Under the pieces are notes generated by a model. That model saw nothing but the letters and a program-made list of their open reading frames with translations. It did not search any database and was not told where the DNA came from. Made by a program: the position numbers and the translations under genes. A stretch of DNA of 64,000 nucleotides from Granulosicoccus sp947495035 (GTDB lineage: Bacteria; Pseudomonadota; Gammaproteobacteria; Granulosicoccales; Granulosicoccaceae), in NCBI RefSeq assembly GCF_050589605.1, contig NZ_JBNGOO010000003.1; one strand, 5' to 3'. This document shows positions 34,519 to 43,310 of the stretch, one piece after another. How positions within the stretch are numbered: position 1 is the stretch's first letter; each line of letters starts with the position of its first letter.

Positions 34519-36597
34519 ATGAAATCATCATCAATCCGTTTGGGCGTCGATATCGGTGGCACGTTCACCGACGTTGTCCTCGAGAAACAGGGTCGTCAGT
34601 ACTCGACCAAGGTGCTCACCACCTACGCGGCACCTGAAACGGCCATCATCGACGGGATGCAGCAGGTCTGCGCCAAGGCCGACATTGTCCCTGCAGATAT
34701 CGAGCAGATCATTCACGGTACCACGCTTGCCACCAATGCCCTGATCGAACGGCGCGGTGCGAAGACGGCTCTGATCACCACCGAAGGTTTTCGCGATGTC
34801 ATCGAGATGCGTACCGAAAGCCGTTTTGAACAATACGACCTGAACCTCAACCTGCCAGAACCTCTGCTGCCAAGGCAGATGCGTTTCACCGTGCCCGAGA
34901 GGGTCAACGCCAAGGGGGACATCATGGTGGCTCTCGAGCGCTCGGATGTCGAAGCCATCGTCGATCGCATTGCCGAAACCGGTGTGGAAAGCATCGCTGT
35001 CGGACTGATTCACAGCTACCTCAATGATTCCCATGAACGGCTGATTCGCGAAGTACTGGCTGCAAGGCTTCCCGAGGTGATGGTATCGATCTCATCGGAA
35101 GTCAGTCCACAGATGCGTGAATACGAACGCTTCAATACCGTGGTGGCCAATGCCTACATCAAGCCCTTGATGAAGTCCTATCTGGGAAGGCTGGAGGCAC
35201 GACTGCAGGATGAAGGAGTCCGCTGCAACATCTTCCTGATGCATTCCGGCGGCGGCATCATCTCGATCGACAATGCTGCCGATTTTCCCGTACGCCTGGT
35301 GGAATCCGGCCCCGCCGGTGGCGCTGTCTTCGCGGCACACATTGCAGCACGCTACGCTCTGGACAAGGTACTGAGCTTCGACATGGGCGGCACGACCGCG
35401 AAGATCTGCCTGATCAAGCACCAGACACCCAAGACCGCCCGGGTATTCGAGGTGGCACGCACTTACCGGTTCAAGAAGGGGTCAGGCATGCCCATATCCA
35501 TTCCGGTCATCGACATGGTCGAGATCGGTGCCGGAGGCGGCTCCCTTGCCCACGTCGATGCCATGGGCCAGATTCGCGTCGGCCCTGAAAGTGCCGGTTC
35601 GGAACCGGGTCCGGCCTGTTACGGACGGGGTGGAGAACGGCCGGGTGTCACCGATGCCGATCTGGTTCTCGGCAAACTGGATCCGGACAATTTTGCCGGT
35701 GGCTCGATCAAGCTCTATCCCGACGCCTCCGGAACGGCACTGATACAGCACATTGGGCAGAGTCTGGAAATGGAGGCCACCGAAGCGGCCTTCGGTGTTG
35801 CCGAAGTGGTCGACGAGAACATGGCCAATGCCGCTCGGGTACACGCGGTGGAAAATGGCGAGGATCTGAGCGAATACACCATGATTGCCTTTGGCGGAGC
35901 CGCCCCGCTGCATGCCGGTCGTCTGTGCGAGAAACTGGGCGTTCGTCGCCTGCTGGTGCCACCGGGTGCCGGAGTTGGATCCGCCATCGGGTTTCTGCGC
36001 GCACCGTTCAGCTTCGAGGCCAATCGCTCGGTCTACATGAAACTCAGCGACTTCAACCCGGAGCAGATCCAGTCTCTCCTGACCGATCTGAAGTCGGAGG
36101 CGACCGGCTTTGTACGCAGCTGTGACCCTGACGCCAACATCCTTGCCGAGTTCAAGGTCTACATGCGCTACACCGGCCAGGGCTGGGAGATTCCGATTCA
36201 ACTGAGCGAATCGCAGGCCATGAACCCGAATGCCGAGACCTTCCAGGCACGGTTCGAGGAGGACTACACCAAACTGTTCGGACGTCCCGTGGCCGGTATG
36301 GACGTGGAAATCACCGTGTGGTCGGTGAATGCCACGACACCACCGGAGAGCGTTGCGCCGGTTGAAACGAGCCAGGGCGACATGGCCGCACAGCTGAATG
36401 GCACTCGCCAGCTGTTCGACGCTGCCAGACGCTCGTTTCTGGACACCCATGTCATCGAGCGCTCTTCCCTGCAAAGCGGGCAGCGGGCACACGGCCCGGC
36501 AGTGCTCACCGAAGCGGAAACCACCATCATCGTGCCGGCCAGCCGCGATGCCATCAGACAGCCGGACGGCTGCATCGACATCGTGATCAAAGACTGA
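34519..36597 (+). CDS. Hydantoinase/oxoprolinase subunit A (HyuA-like)
   Basis: An ATP-dependent amidohydrolase or carboxylase subunit of the HyuA/acetone-carboxylase-beta family. ATG 34519 follows a strong AGGAAGGA. The 692-residue product opens with the ASKHA phosphate loop RLGVDIGGTFTDVVLE and has IIHGTTLATNALIERRGAKT. The second half has LSFDMGGTTAKICLI, IDMVEIGAGGGSLAHVD, GPESAGSEPGPACYGRGG and YTMIAFGGAAPLHAGRLCEK. These show an intact ATP site. The substrate (hydantoin, N-methylhydantoin, 5-oxoproline or a ketone) cannot be told from the sequence. It is the first gene of a seven-gene operon and is 11 bp before the B subunit. Confidence 0.88.
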   Translation: MKSSSIRLGVDIGGTFTDVVLEKQGRQYSTKVLTTYAAPETAIIDGMQQVCAKADIVPADIEQIIHGTTLATNALIERRGAKTALITTEGFRDVIEMRTESRFEQYDLNLNLPEPLLPRQMRFTVPERVNAKGDIMVALERSDVEAIVDRIAETGVESIAVGLIHSYLNDSHERLIREVLAARLPEVMVSISSEVSPQMREYERFNTVVANAYIKPLMKSYLGRLEARLQDEGVRCNIFLMHSGGGIISIDNAADFPVRLVESGPAGGAVFAAHIAARYALDKVLSFDMGGTTAKICLIKHQTPKTARVFEVARTYRFKKGSGMPISIPVIDMVEIGAGGGSLAHVDAMGQIRVGPESAGSEPGPACYGRGGERPGVTDADLVLGKLDPDNFAGGSIKLYPDASGTALIQHIGQSLEMEATEAAFGVAEVVDENMANAARVHAVENGEDLSEYTMIAFGGAAPLHAGRLCEKLGVRRLLVPPGAGVGSAIGFLRAPFSFEANRSVYMKLSDFNPEQIQSLLTDLKSEATGFVRSCDPDANILAEFKVYMRYTGQGWEIPIQLSESQAMNPNAETFQARFEEDYTKLFGRPVAGMDVEITVWSVNATTPPESVAPVETSQGDMAAQLNGTRQLFDAARRSFLDTHVIERSSLQSGQRAHGPAVLTEAETTIIVPASRDAIRQPDGCIDIVIKD

Positions 36598-36608
36598 GGA
36601 GAATCATC

Positions 36609-38312
36609 ATGGAACATTCAAGAGTCTCGTACCAGGTCATGTGGAACCGCCTGATCTCGGTCGTCGAAGAGCAGGCACAGGCACTGGTAAGAACCGCCTT
36701 CTCCACGTCGGTGCGCGAAGCCGGGGATCTGTCAGCCGGCGTCTATGACACCCACGGAAGGATGCTTGCCCAGGCCGTGACCGGTACCCCCGGTCACGTA
36801 AACGCCATGGCGGACGCGGTGGCGCATTTCATCCGCCGGATCGGCCGGGAAAACATCTTCGACGGTGATGTCTTCATCACCAACGATCCCTGGGAAGGCA
36901 CAGGTCACCTGCATGACATCACCATGGTCACACCATCGTTTCACAAGGGAGCGCTGGTCGGATTCTTCGCCTGCACCGCACATATCGTCGATATCGGTGG
37001 TCGCGGCTTCGGCGCAGATGCTGCCAGTGTCTACGAGGAAGGGCTCTATATCCCGATCATGAATTTCGCCGAACTCGGCCAGGTCAATGCAACCCTGGTG
37101 AATATCGTCCGAGGCAATGTGCGTGAACCGGATCAGTTGATTGGCGACATGTATGCCCTGACGAGCTGCAACGAGATCGGTCACCGCCGCCTGATCGACA
37201 TGATGCAGGAATTCGACTTGTCGCAGCTGGACGGAATTGCCGACTTCATCCTCGACAACTCGCGTCGTGCCACTCTTGAACGCATTGCCGCCCTGCCCCG
37301 CCAGGCGGCCGAAGGCGAGATGACGATCGACGGCTTCGACAAACCCATCACACTCAAAGTCAAGGTTACGGTACATGAAGACCGGATCGTCTCCGATTTC
37401 AGCGGATCTTCCGGGCTGGACAAGAAGGGCATCAACTGCCCGCTGGTCTATGCCAAGGCCTATGCCTGCTACGCGCTGAAAGTCGCCATCGCACCCGAGA
37501 TTCCGAACAACGCCGCTTCACTGGCTCCGTTTGAAATCGAAGCACCGGCCAACAGCATCGTCAACGCCCTGCATCCGGCTCCGGTAGCCCTGCGCCATAT
37601 CGTCGGCCATTTCGTGCCCGATACCGTGTACGACGCATTCGACAAGATCGTGCCGGGGCTGGTACCCGCCGAAGGTGCCGGCTGCCTGTGCAATTTCCAG
37701 GTGTCCCTGCGGCCCCGTAGCGACGCACCCGCCCCTGCCGATGCTCGAAGATCCGAAGTGCTGACCTTCAATTCCGGAGGTTCCGGCGCACGACCCGAGC
37801 ATGATGGTCTCAATGCCACAGCCTTTCCGTCGGGGGTCATGACCATGCCGATCGAGGCCACTGAACATGCAGGCCCGGTCATCATCTGGCGCAAGGAACT
37901 GCGGCCCGACAGCGGTGGATCAGGCAAGACGCGTGGCGGCCTGGGTCAGTTCATGGAAGTCGGCGCCATGCCCGGCCATGAGTTCGACATTCAAGCCATG
38001 TTCGATCGCAGCCAGTACCCGGCCCGTGGACGACGAGGAGGCCATCAGGGCGCTGCCACCACCATCGCGCAGGATGACGGCAGCAGCATGCACGTCAAGG
38101 GCAAGCAGTTCGTACCTCATGGGCGCAAGGTGGTCATGGCATTTCCAGGGGGGGCCGGTTACGGCGAGCCGATGGAACGCGACCCGGCCCTGATCAGACG
38201 CGATCTGGCACGCGGCTATATATCGGCCGAGACCGCTGCGCGTGATTACGGACTGTCTGCCAGTGAGATAGCTGCTGTTGAAGCAAGCGTCAGAAAGGGA
38301 GAGGCACTCTGA
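36609..38312 (+). CDS. Hydantoinase/oxoprolinase subunit B (HyuB-like)
   Basis: A 567-residue partner of the A subunit. Family features are MWNRLISVVEEQAQALVRTA, FSTSVREAGDLSAGVYDTHG, the conserved FITNDPWEGTGHLHDITMVT, FFACTAHIVDIGGRGFGADA, and the C-terminal RPDSGGSGKTRGGLGQ and VMAFPGGAGYGEPMERD. Together with HyuA it forms an ATP-driven ring-opening or carboxylating complex. An AGGAGAAT RBS precedes ATG 36609. Its stop TGA shares bases with the next ATG at 38312 (TGATG). Confidence 0.88.
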   Translation: MEHSRVSYQVMWNRLISVVEEQAQALVRTAFSTSVREAGDLSAGVYDTHGRMLAQAVTGTPGHVNAMADAVAHFIRRIGRENIFDGDVFITNDPWEGTGHLHDITMVTPSFHKGALVGFFACTAHIVDIGGRGFGADAASVYEEGLYIPIMNFAELGQVNATLVNIVRGNVREPDQLIGDMYALTSCNEIGHRRLIDMMQEFDLSQLDGIADFILDNSRRATLERIAALPRQAAEGEMTIDGFDKPITLKVKVTVHEDRIVSDFSGSSGLDKKGINCPLVYAKAYACYALKVAIAPEIPNNAASLAPFEIEAPANSIVNALHPAPVALRHIVGHFVPDTVYDAFDKIVPGLVPAEGAGCLCNFQVSLRPRSDAPAPADARRSEVLTFNSGGSGARPEHDGLNATAFPSGVMTMPIEATEHAGPVIIWRKELRPDSGGSGKTRGGLGQFMEVGAMPGHEFDIQAMFDRSQYPARGRRGGHQGAATTIAQDDGSSMHVKGKQFVPHGRKVVMAFPGGAGYGEPMERDPALIRRDLARGYISAETAARDYGLSASEIAAVEASVRKGEAL

Positions 38313-39529
38313 TGGCCAGCATCACATCGACAGCCACGCGCAGTCACTACGATGTGGTCATCGTGGGCGGTGCCATCATGGGGGCTTCTGCCGCCTGGTT
38401 TCTCAGCGACAACGCGGACTTCAACGGCTCGGTGTTGGTGGTGGAGCGCGATACGAGCTACGAAGCCTGCTCGACCACACACACCAATTCCTGCATGCGC
38501 CAGCAATTCTCCACCGACCTGAATGTCAGGATCAGCCAGTTCGCAGCGGATTTCGTGAAGAATCTGCGTCAATACATGGGTGGTGACGAGCGCGTGCCCG
38601 AGCTGTCGATACGCAGTTTCGGCTATCTGTACCTGGCCGACAATGATGACTTTGCCGCCACCCTGCGCGAAAGCCAGGCTGTACAGACCGCCGCCGGTGC
38701 AGCGACTCGACTGCTGTCACCGGATCAGATCAAGCAGGCCTACCCGTTCTACAACGTGGATGACATTGTTCTGGGGTCGATCAATCTGGTTGATGAAGGA
38801 TTCTGGGATGCCACTGCCGTGTTCGACTGGCTGCGACGATCGGCCCGTGAGCGTGGCGTGGAATACATCCAGAACGCGGTCATTGGCATCCATCGCACTG
38901 ACGACGACAAGAGAGTGGCGTCCATCACCCTGAAGTCCGGAGAGGTGATCGCTTGCGGCCAGCTGCTCAACGCCTCGGGTCCGCGTGCTGCCCGGACCGC
39001 ACAGATGGCCGGTCTGACTGTACCGGTGGAGCCGCGCAAGCGCTACTCCTGGATTTTCAAGGCAGATTCTCCGCTCGATCGTGATCTGCCATTGACCATT
39101 GATCCGTCCGGTGTGCATGTGCGCGAAAACGGCGGAGGCAGTTATCAGTGTGGTGGCCATTCCGACTTCGACCCCGCTGTGGACTACGACGACTACAGCA
39201 TGGACTTTTCGCTGTGGGAGAACCATGTATGGCCGATTCTTGCCACTCGCATTCCTCAGTTCGAAGCCATCAAGGTGCAATCCGAATGGGCCGGTCACTA
39301 TGCCTACAACACCTTTGACCACAACGCGATCATGGGCCCTCATCCCGAGCTGGAGAATTTCATCTTTCTCAACGGATTTTCCGGTCATGGCTTGCAGCAG
39401 GCTCCGGCCATGGGGCGAGGTACCGCTGAGTGGTTGACCTATGGCGAGTACCGGACACTGGATCTGCGCCCCTTCAACTACGAACGAATCATCAACGGTC
39501 ACCCGATCATCGAAAAGGCGATCATCTGA
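38312..39529 (+). CDS. FAD-dependent amine/amino-acid oxidoreductase (DAO family)
   Basis: A 405-residue flavoprotein with an N-terminal dinucleotide fold (HYDVVIVGGAIMGASAAWFL), then VLVVERDTSYEACSTTHTNS. A DAO/sarcosine-oxidase-like substrate domain follows (LLNASGPRAARTAQMAGLTV). The FAD-binding C-terminus is FIFLNGFSGHGLQQAPAMGR. It probably oxidises a secondary amine or D-/N-methyl amino acid released by the HyuAB step; this is inference. Both ends overlap neighbours (TGATG with hyuB, TGATGA with the aldolase), showing strong translational coupling. Confidence 0.87.
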   Translation: MASITSTATRSHYDVVIVGGAIMGASAAWFLSDNADFNGSVLVVERDTSYEACSTTHTNSCMRQQFSTDLNVRISQFAADFVKNLRQYMGGDERVPELSIRSFGYLYLADNDDFAATLRESQAVQTAAGAATRLLSPDQIKQAYPFYNVDDIVLGSINLVDEGFWDATAVFDWLRRSARERGVEYIQNAVIGIHRTDDDKRVASITLKSGEVIACGQLLNASGPRAARTAQMAGLTVPVEPRKRYSWIFKADSPLDRDLPLTIDPSGVHVRENGGGSYQCGGHSDFDPAVDYDDYSMDFSLWENHVWPILATRIPQFEAIKVQSEWAGHYAYNTFDHNAIMGPHPELENFIFLNGFSGHGLQQAPAMGRGTAEWLTYGEYRTLDLRPFNYERIINGHPIIEKAII

Positions 39530-40302
39530 TGAAGCTGCCAGCCAATCCCTTTGTGCAAGCCCTGGCTACCAACCGGAAGCAGGTGGGTCTGTGGGTCAGT
39601 CTGTCCAACCATTTTGCAGCGGAGGTCGTGGCACCCGCCGGTTATGACTGGGCTCTGATCGACATGGAACACAGCCCGAACGACTACTTCAGCGTTCTGG
39701 GACAATTGCAGGCCTTCGCCGCCTACTCCACGGTACCCATCGTGCGCGTCGAATGGAACAACCCGGTAGCTGTCAAGCGTCTGCTTGATCTTGGCGCACC
39801 CGGCCTTCTGTTTCCGATGATCCAGTCAGTGGAGGAAGCCCGGCTCGCTGTCGATTCGACGCGCTACCCGCCACGCGGCATGCGAGGCGTCAGTGGATCG
39901 ACCCGAGCCACCCGGTTCGGTCGAGTGACGGATTATCTGCAACGTGTCGAACAGGAAACCGCCGTACTGTTGCAGCTGGAAACCTGCGCGGCTGTCCACA
40001 GCGCCGAGGAAATCGCGCAGATCGAGGGTATCAACGGCATTTTCTTCGGACCCGCCGATATCGCCGCCGACCTGGGCAAGCCCGGGCAGCCCATGGACCC
40101 GGCGGTCTGGGAACTGATCAAACCTGCCGCGAAGAAGCTCATCGCCCGGGGCTTGCCGGTGGGTACACTGGTGCTCGACCCGGACTTTGCCACCGAACTG
40201 TTGAACGAGGGCTTCACCTTCGTTGCCTGCGGCAGTGACACCGCGCTGCTGGCCAGAAGTGCTGACGCATTGTTGGCCCATGTCAGAGGAACTGCACGAT
40301 GA
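39529..40302 (+). CDS. HpcH/HpaI-family class II aldolase
   Basis: A 257-residue metal-dependent aldolase that splits 2-keto-3-deoxy or 4-hydroxy-2-oxo acids to pyruvate and an aldehyde. ATG 39529 overlaps the preceding stop. Visible motifs are VGLWVSLSNHFAAEVVAPAG, the Asp/Glu/His site LIDMEHSPND, PIVRVEWNN, the metal-site PMIQSVEEA, YPPRGMRGVSGSTRATRFG, LLQLETCAAV and FFGPADIAADLG. The substrate is unknown. It overlaps the aminotransferase by 4 bp (ATGA). Confidence 0.88.
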   Translation: MKLPANPFVQALATNRKQVGLWVSLSNHFAAEVVAPAGYDWALIDMEHSPNDYFSVLGQLQAFAAYSTVPIVRVEWNNPVAVKRLLDLGAPGLLFPMIQSVEEARLAVDSTRYPPRGMRGVSGSTRATRFGRVTDYLQRVEQETAVLLQLETCAAVHSAEEIAQIEGINGIFFGPADIAADLGKPGQPMDPAVWELIKPAAKKLIARGLPVGTLVLDPDFATELLNEGFTFVACGSDTALLARSADALLAHVRGTAR

Positions 40303-41528
40303 ATTACGCTGCTTCACGCCTGGCGTCCGTCAAACCATCCGCTTCTGCCTGGGTCAGCCAGGCAGCCCGCGATGCGCGTGCCCGGGGCGAGGATGTCATT
40401 GACCTCGGCCTCGGCGAACCCGATTTCGAGACACCCGCGCATATCAAGACCGCCGCCCATGAAGCGGCTCTGGCTGGCGAGACCCGCTACCCACCCACTG
40501 GCGGTACAGCGACTCTGAAGGCGGCAGTCCTCGCCAAGCTGAAACGCGAGAACGCTCTGGACTACTCGGCAGACGAGGTGATTGTCTGCAATGGTGCCAA
40601 GCAAGTCATCTTCAACGCCATGATGGCAAGCCTGGAACCGGGTGATGAAGTCCTGCTGGCAGCCCCCTACTTCGGACAATACAAGGATATCGTCCTGATT
40701 CTGGGCGGTCAGCCTGTCGCTGTCGAATGTTCGGCAGACGAGGGATTTCTGCTGTCACCGAATCGACTGGCCGACGCCATCACTGACAGAACTCGCTGGT
40801 TGTTCCTCAATCAGCCGTCCAACCCGGCTGGTGCGGTTTACACCGATGATGAACTGCGCGCACTGGGCAAGGTGCTGGAAAGGCATCCTCGAGTGCTGAT
40901 TCTGTCCGACGAGATCTATGAACACATCCTGTTCGATGGTCGGCAATTCATGTCCGCTGCTGCCGCCTGGCCCCAACTCGCAGATCGAGTCCTGACGGTC
41001 AACGGGGTATCCAAGGCCTACGCGATGACCGGTTGGAGGATCGGCTATGGCGCGGGCCACGCAGAGCTGATAGCAGCGATGACCAAGGTACAGAGCCAGA
41101 TCAGTTCGGGTGCCTGCTCCATCGCCCAGGCAGCCGCGGCCGCCGCCCTGAACGGACCTCAGGATGAGGTACGACGTTTCCGTGCGGCCTTCGAACGCCG
41201 TCGTGATCTCGTACTCGACCATGTCAAGTCCATTCCCGGGCTCACACTCGACCCGCCCGGTGGTGCTTTCTATGCACTGATCGGTTGCGCAGACCTGATT
41301 GGCGCGCAGACACCGGAAGGCAGCCTGATTGACAGCGATGACGCATTGACGCAATACCTGCTGCAAGCGGCCGGCATCGCTGCCGTTCCCGGCAGCGCCT
41401 ATGAACTGTCGCCCTTCTTTCGCATTTCCACAGCGGCCTCCGAAGAGGTTCTGGGCGAGGCGATGACACGCATCGGCGCCGCGGTGGGCAGATTGAAACT
41501 TCCGAAAACCAGGGCAAACCCGACATGA
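40299..41528 (+). CDS. PLP-dependent aminotransferase class I (AspAT-like)
   Basis: A 409-residue fold-type I aminotransferase. Features are ARARGEDVIDLGLGEPDFET, RYPPTGGTATLKAAVLAK, WLFLNQPSNPAGAVYTDDEL, LSDEIYEHILFDG and the PLP-lysine motif VNGVSKAYAMTGWRIGYGAG. The substrate-binding Arg near the C-terminus (SPFFRISTA) is present. It would link the pathway's keto acid to an amino acid. ATGA overlaps occur at both ends. Confidence 0.9.
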   Translation: MNYAASRLASVKPSASAWVSQAARDARARGEDVIDLGLGEPDFETPAHIKTAAHEAALAGETRYPPTGGTATLKAAVLAKLKRENALDYSADEVIVCNGAKQVIFNAMMASLEPGDEVLLAAPYFGQYKDIVLILGGQPVAVECSADEGFLLSPNRLADAITDRTRWLFLNQPSNPAGAVYTDDELRALGKVLERHPRVLILSDEIYEHILFDGRQFMSAAAAWPQLADRVLTVNGVSKAYAMTGWRIGYGAGHAELIAAMTKVQSQISSGACSIAQAAAAAALNGPQDEVRRFRAAFERRRDLVLDHVKSIPGLTLDPPGGAFYALIGCADLIGAQTPEGSLIDSDDALTQYLLQAAGIAAVPGSAYELSPFFRISTAASEEVLGEAMTRIGAAVGRLKLPKTRANPT

Positions 41529-42364
41529 AGAAACTCGTTCTCACCGGCGCAGCCGGCCGTCTCGGCTCCTACCTGCGCGAACCCCTGTCCGGCTTGTGTG
41601 ATAGCCTGATATCAACCGATATTGCCGGGGATATCGGCAAGACCTTGCCAGGCGAGAGCTATGTGCAGGCCGATCTGCAGGATCTGGATGCCATGCTTGC
41701 GCTTCTGGAAGGGGCTGACATGGTGGTGCATTTCGGGGCCTATGGTGATGAGGCCGAGTTCGAGACCATCCTGGGGCCGAACATCATCGGCGCCTACAAT
41801 ATCTGGGAGGCCGCCTATCGTTGCGGTGTCCGCAGGGTGGTCTATGCGTCCTCCATTCATGCCGTGGGCATGCACCGCAAGAGCGTCTTCATCGGCACTG
41901 ATGCACCACATCGTCCCGATACCTTCTATGGCCTGGCAAAGTGTTTCGCCGAGGATCTGGCCAGTCTGTACTGGGACAAGCGCGGTGTGGAATCGGTCTG
42001 CATGCGAATTCTGAGTTGCGCGCAAGTGTCCAACCCTCGAGCCGTGGGCACCTGGCTCAGCTATGAAGACCTTGTCCAGCTTGTCGAACGTGCCGTTGAC
42101 ACGCCAGTTACCGGCTTCTCGGTAGTCTACGGTGTCTCCGACAATGACCGCGTACCTGTAGACAATGCACGTGCCAGTCACCTGGGCTATCGGCCAAAGG
42201 ACAATGCCGAAAAATTCGCCAGGGAGATCTACGCCAAGACTGGACCACTGGATCCACAGGATCCCGGCAATGCTTGTCATGGCGGTCCGTTTGCGGCGGT
42301 CCCATTGGGCAACAGTGGCGTGGCGCACTTGAACCTCAACCCCGAAGACATCGGAAAAACCTGA
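41525..42364 (+). CDS. NAD-dependent epimerase/dehydratase family, uronate-dehydrogenase-like
   Basis: A 279-residue extended-SDR protein. The Rossmann motif is LVLTGAAGRLGSYLREPL. The catalytic Ser region is VYASSIHAVGMH and the YxxxK motif is in DTFYGLAKCFAEDLASLYW. PFAM-style resemblance to uronate dehydrogenase is strong in RPDTFYGLAKCFAEDLAS and in the VYGVSDNDR region. Uronate dehydrogenases oxidise hexuronates to aldaric acid lactones. Whether this enzyme acts on a uronate here is not known. It overlaps the aminotransferase stop by 4 bp. Confidence 0.83.
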   Translation: MKKLVLTGAAGRLGSYLREPLSGLCDSLISTDIAGDIGKTLPGESYVQADLQDLDAMLALLEGADMVVHFGAYGDEAEFETILGPNIIGAYNIWEAAYRCGVRRVVYASSIHAVGMHRKSVFIGTDAPHRPDTFYGLAKCFAEDLASLYWDKRGVESVCMRILSCAQVSNPRAVGTWLSYEDLVQLVERAVDTPVTGFSVVYGVSDNDRVPVDNARASHLGYRPKDNAEKFAREIYAKTGPLDPQDPGNACHGGPFAAVPLGNSGVAHLNLNPEDIGKT

Positions 42365-42371
42365 GAGGAAG

Positions 42372-43079
42372 ATGATGATGAAAAAGACAGCACTGATTAC
42401 GGCCGGTGGTAGCGGCATGGGCGCTGATAGCGCCCGAGCATTGGCGGCGGACGGTTTCCAGGTGGGAATCCTGTCCTCCTCCGGCAAGGGCGAGGCACTG
42501 GCGAAGGAGCTTGGTGGCGTCGGCGTGACCGGCAGCAACCGATCGGTGGATGACCTGCAGAGGCTGGTTGATACGGCAATGAATGAATGGGGGCGAATCG
42601 ATGTTCTGGTCAATTCTGCCGGTCACGGCCCTCGCGCACCGGTACTCGAGCTGAGCGACGAAGACTGGCATGAGGGCATGGACGTCTATTTTCTCAACGC
42701 CGTGCGGCCGACCCGTCTCGTGACCCCCATCATGCAGCAGCAAGGCGGTGGCACGATCATCAATATTTCAACCTTTGCAGCATTCGAACCGAATCCGGTC
42801 TTCCCGACATCGGGTGTCATGCGTGCAGGTCTTGCGGCATTTTCCAAGCTGTTTGCCGACAAGTACGCAGCGGAGAACATCCGCATGAACAATGTTCTGC
42901 CGGGGTTCATCGACAGTCTGCCTGAAAAGGAAGAATTCCGTTCGATGATACCCATGGGACGTTATGGCAGTTCCCGTAATGAAATTGCCAGCGTCGTGGC
43001 CTTTCTGGCCTCCGAGGGCGGCACCTACATCACCGGACAGAACATCCGAGTCGATGGCGGCATTACCCGTTCTGTCTAG
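42372..43079 (+). CDS. Short-chain dehydrogenase with atypical active site
   Basis: A 235-residue classical-SDR fold; three ATGs in a row (42372, 42375, 42378) follow GAGAGGAAG, so the start may shift by two codons. The cofactor motif TAGGSGMG and the NSAG motif are present, as is the terminal GGTYITGQNIRVDGG. The catalytic Tyr-x-x-x-Lys is not: the aligned segment reads NPVFPTSGVMRAGLAAF, with Ser147 in place of Tyr and Arg151 in place of Lys. Ser133 remains. It is the last gene of the operon. Confidence 0.83.
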   Translation: MMMKKTALITAGGSGMGADSARALAADGFQVGILSSSGKGEALAKELGGVGVTGSNRSVDDLQRLVDTAMNEWGRIDVLVNSAGHGPRAPVLELSDEDWHEGMDVYFLNAVRPTRLVTPIMQQQGGGTIINISTFAAFEPNPVFPTSGVMRAGLAAFSKLFADKYAAENIRMNNVLPGFIDSLPEKEEFRSMIPMGRYGSSRNEIASVVAFLASEGGTYITGQNIRVDGGITRSV

Positions 43080-43113
43080 CCTCAATGAGACATGAGTCCA
43101 CGACCAGAAACCG
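43079..43113 (+). repeat. Third copy of the ~35-bp dispersed repeat, behind the SDR gene
   Basis: gcctcaatgagacatgagtc onward at 43079 matches the inverted copy at 34402-34436 at about 28 of 31 bases over the core. It begins directly after the SDR stop. A weaker match continues for a further ~25 bp (ggctcgcgctatacc versus ggttcgcgtcatacc), after a gap. Confidence 0.5.
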
Positions 43114-43235
43114 CCTACGGCTCGCGCTATACCCTTGACAGCCTGCCCAATGTCGCTGGCAACTACGACGCCGCTCATCGCCTGATGGAGGCACAGAAGC
43201 CCTGGTTCGACAAGGAGTTCGGTGACTCCGCATAG
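43092..43235 (+). CDS. Short open frame or gene remnant (47 codons)
   Basis: ATG 43092 to TAG 43233-43235 encodes 47 residues beginning MSPRPETAYGSRYTLDSLPN and ending PWFDKEFGDSA. Codon choice resembles the operon. No clear RBS is present and no family was recognised. It starts within the dispersed repeat. It may be a true small gene, the truncated head of a lost eighth operon gene, or chance. Confidence 0.3.
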   Translation: MSPRPETAYGSRYTLDSLPNVAGNYDAAHRLMEAQKPWFDKEFGDSA

Positions 43236-43310
43236 TCACCTTTCTACCTGACCTGGTCTTCAACTGAAACAGATCGAACGGCAAGTCGGCACAATGCGCC
43301 GGGCATGGAA

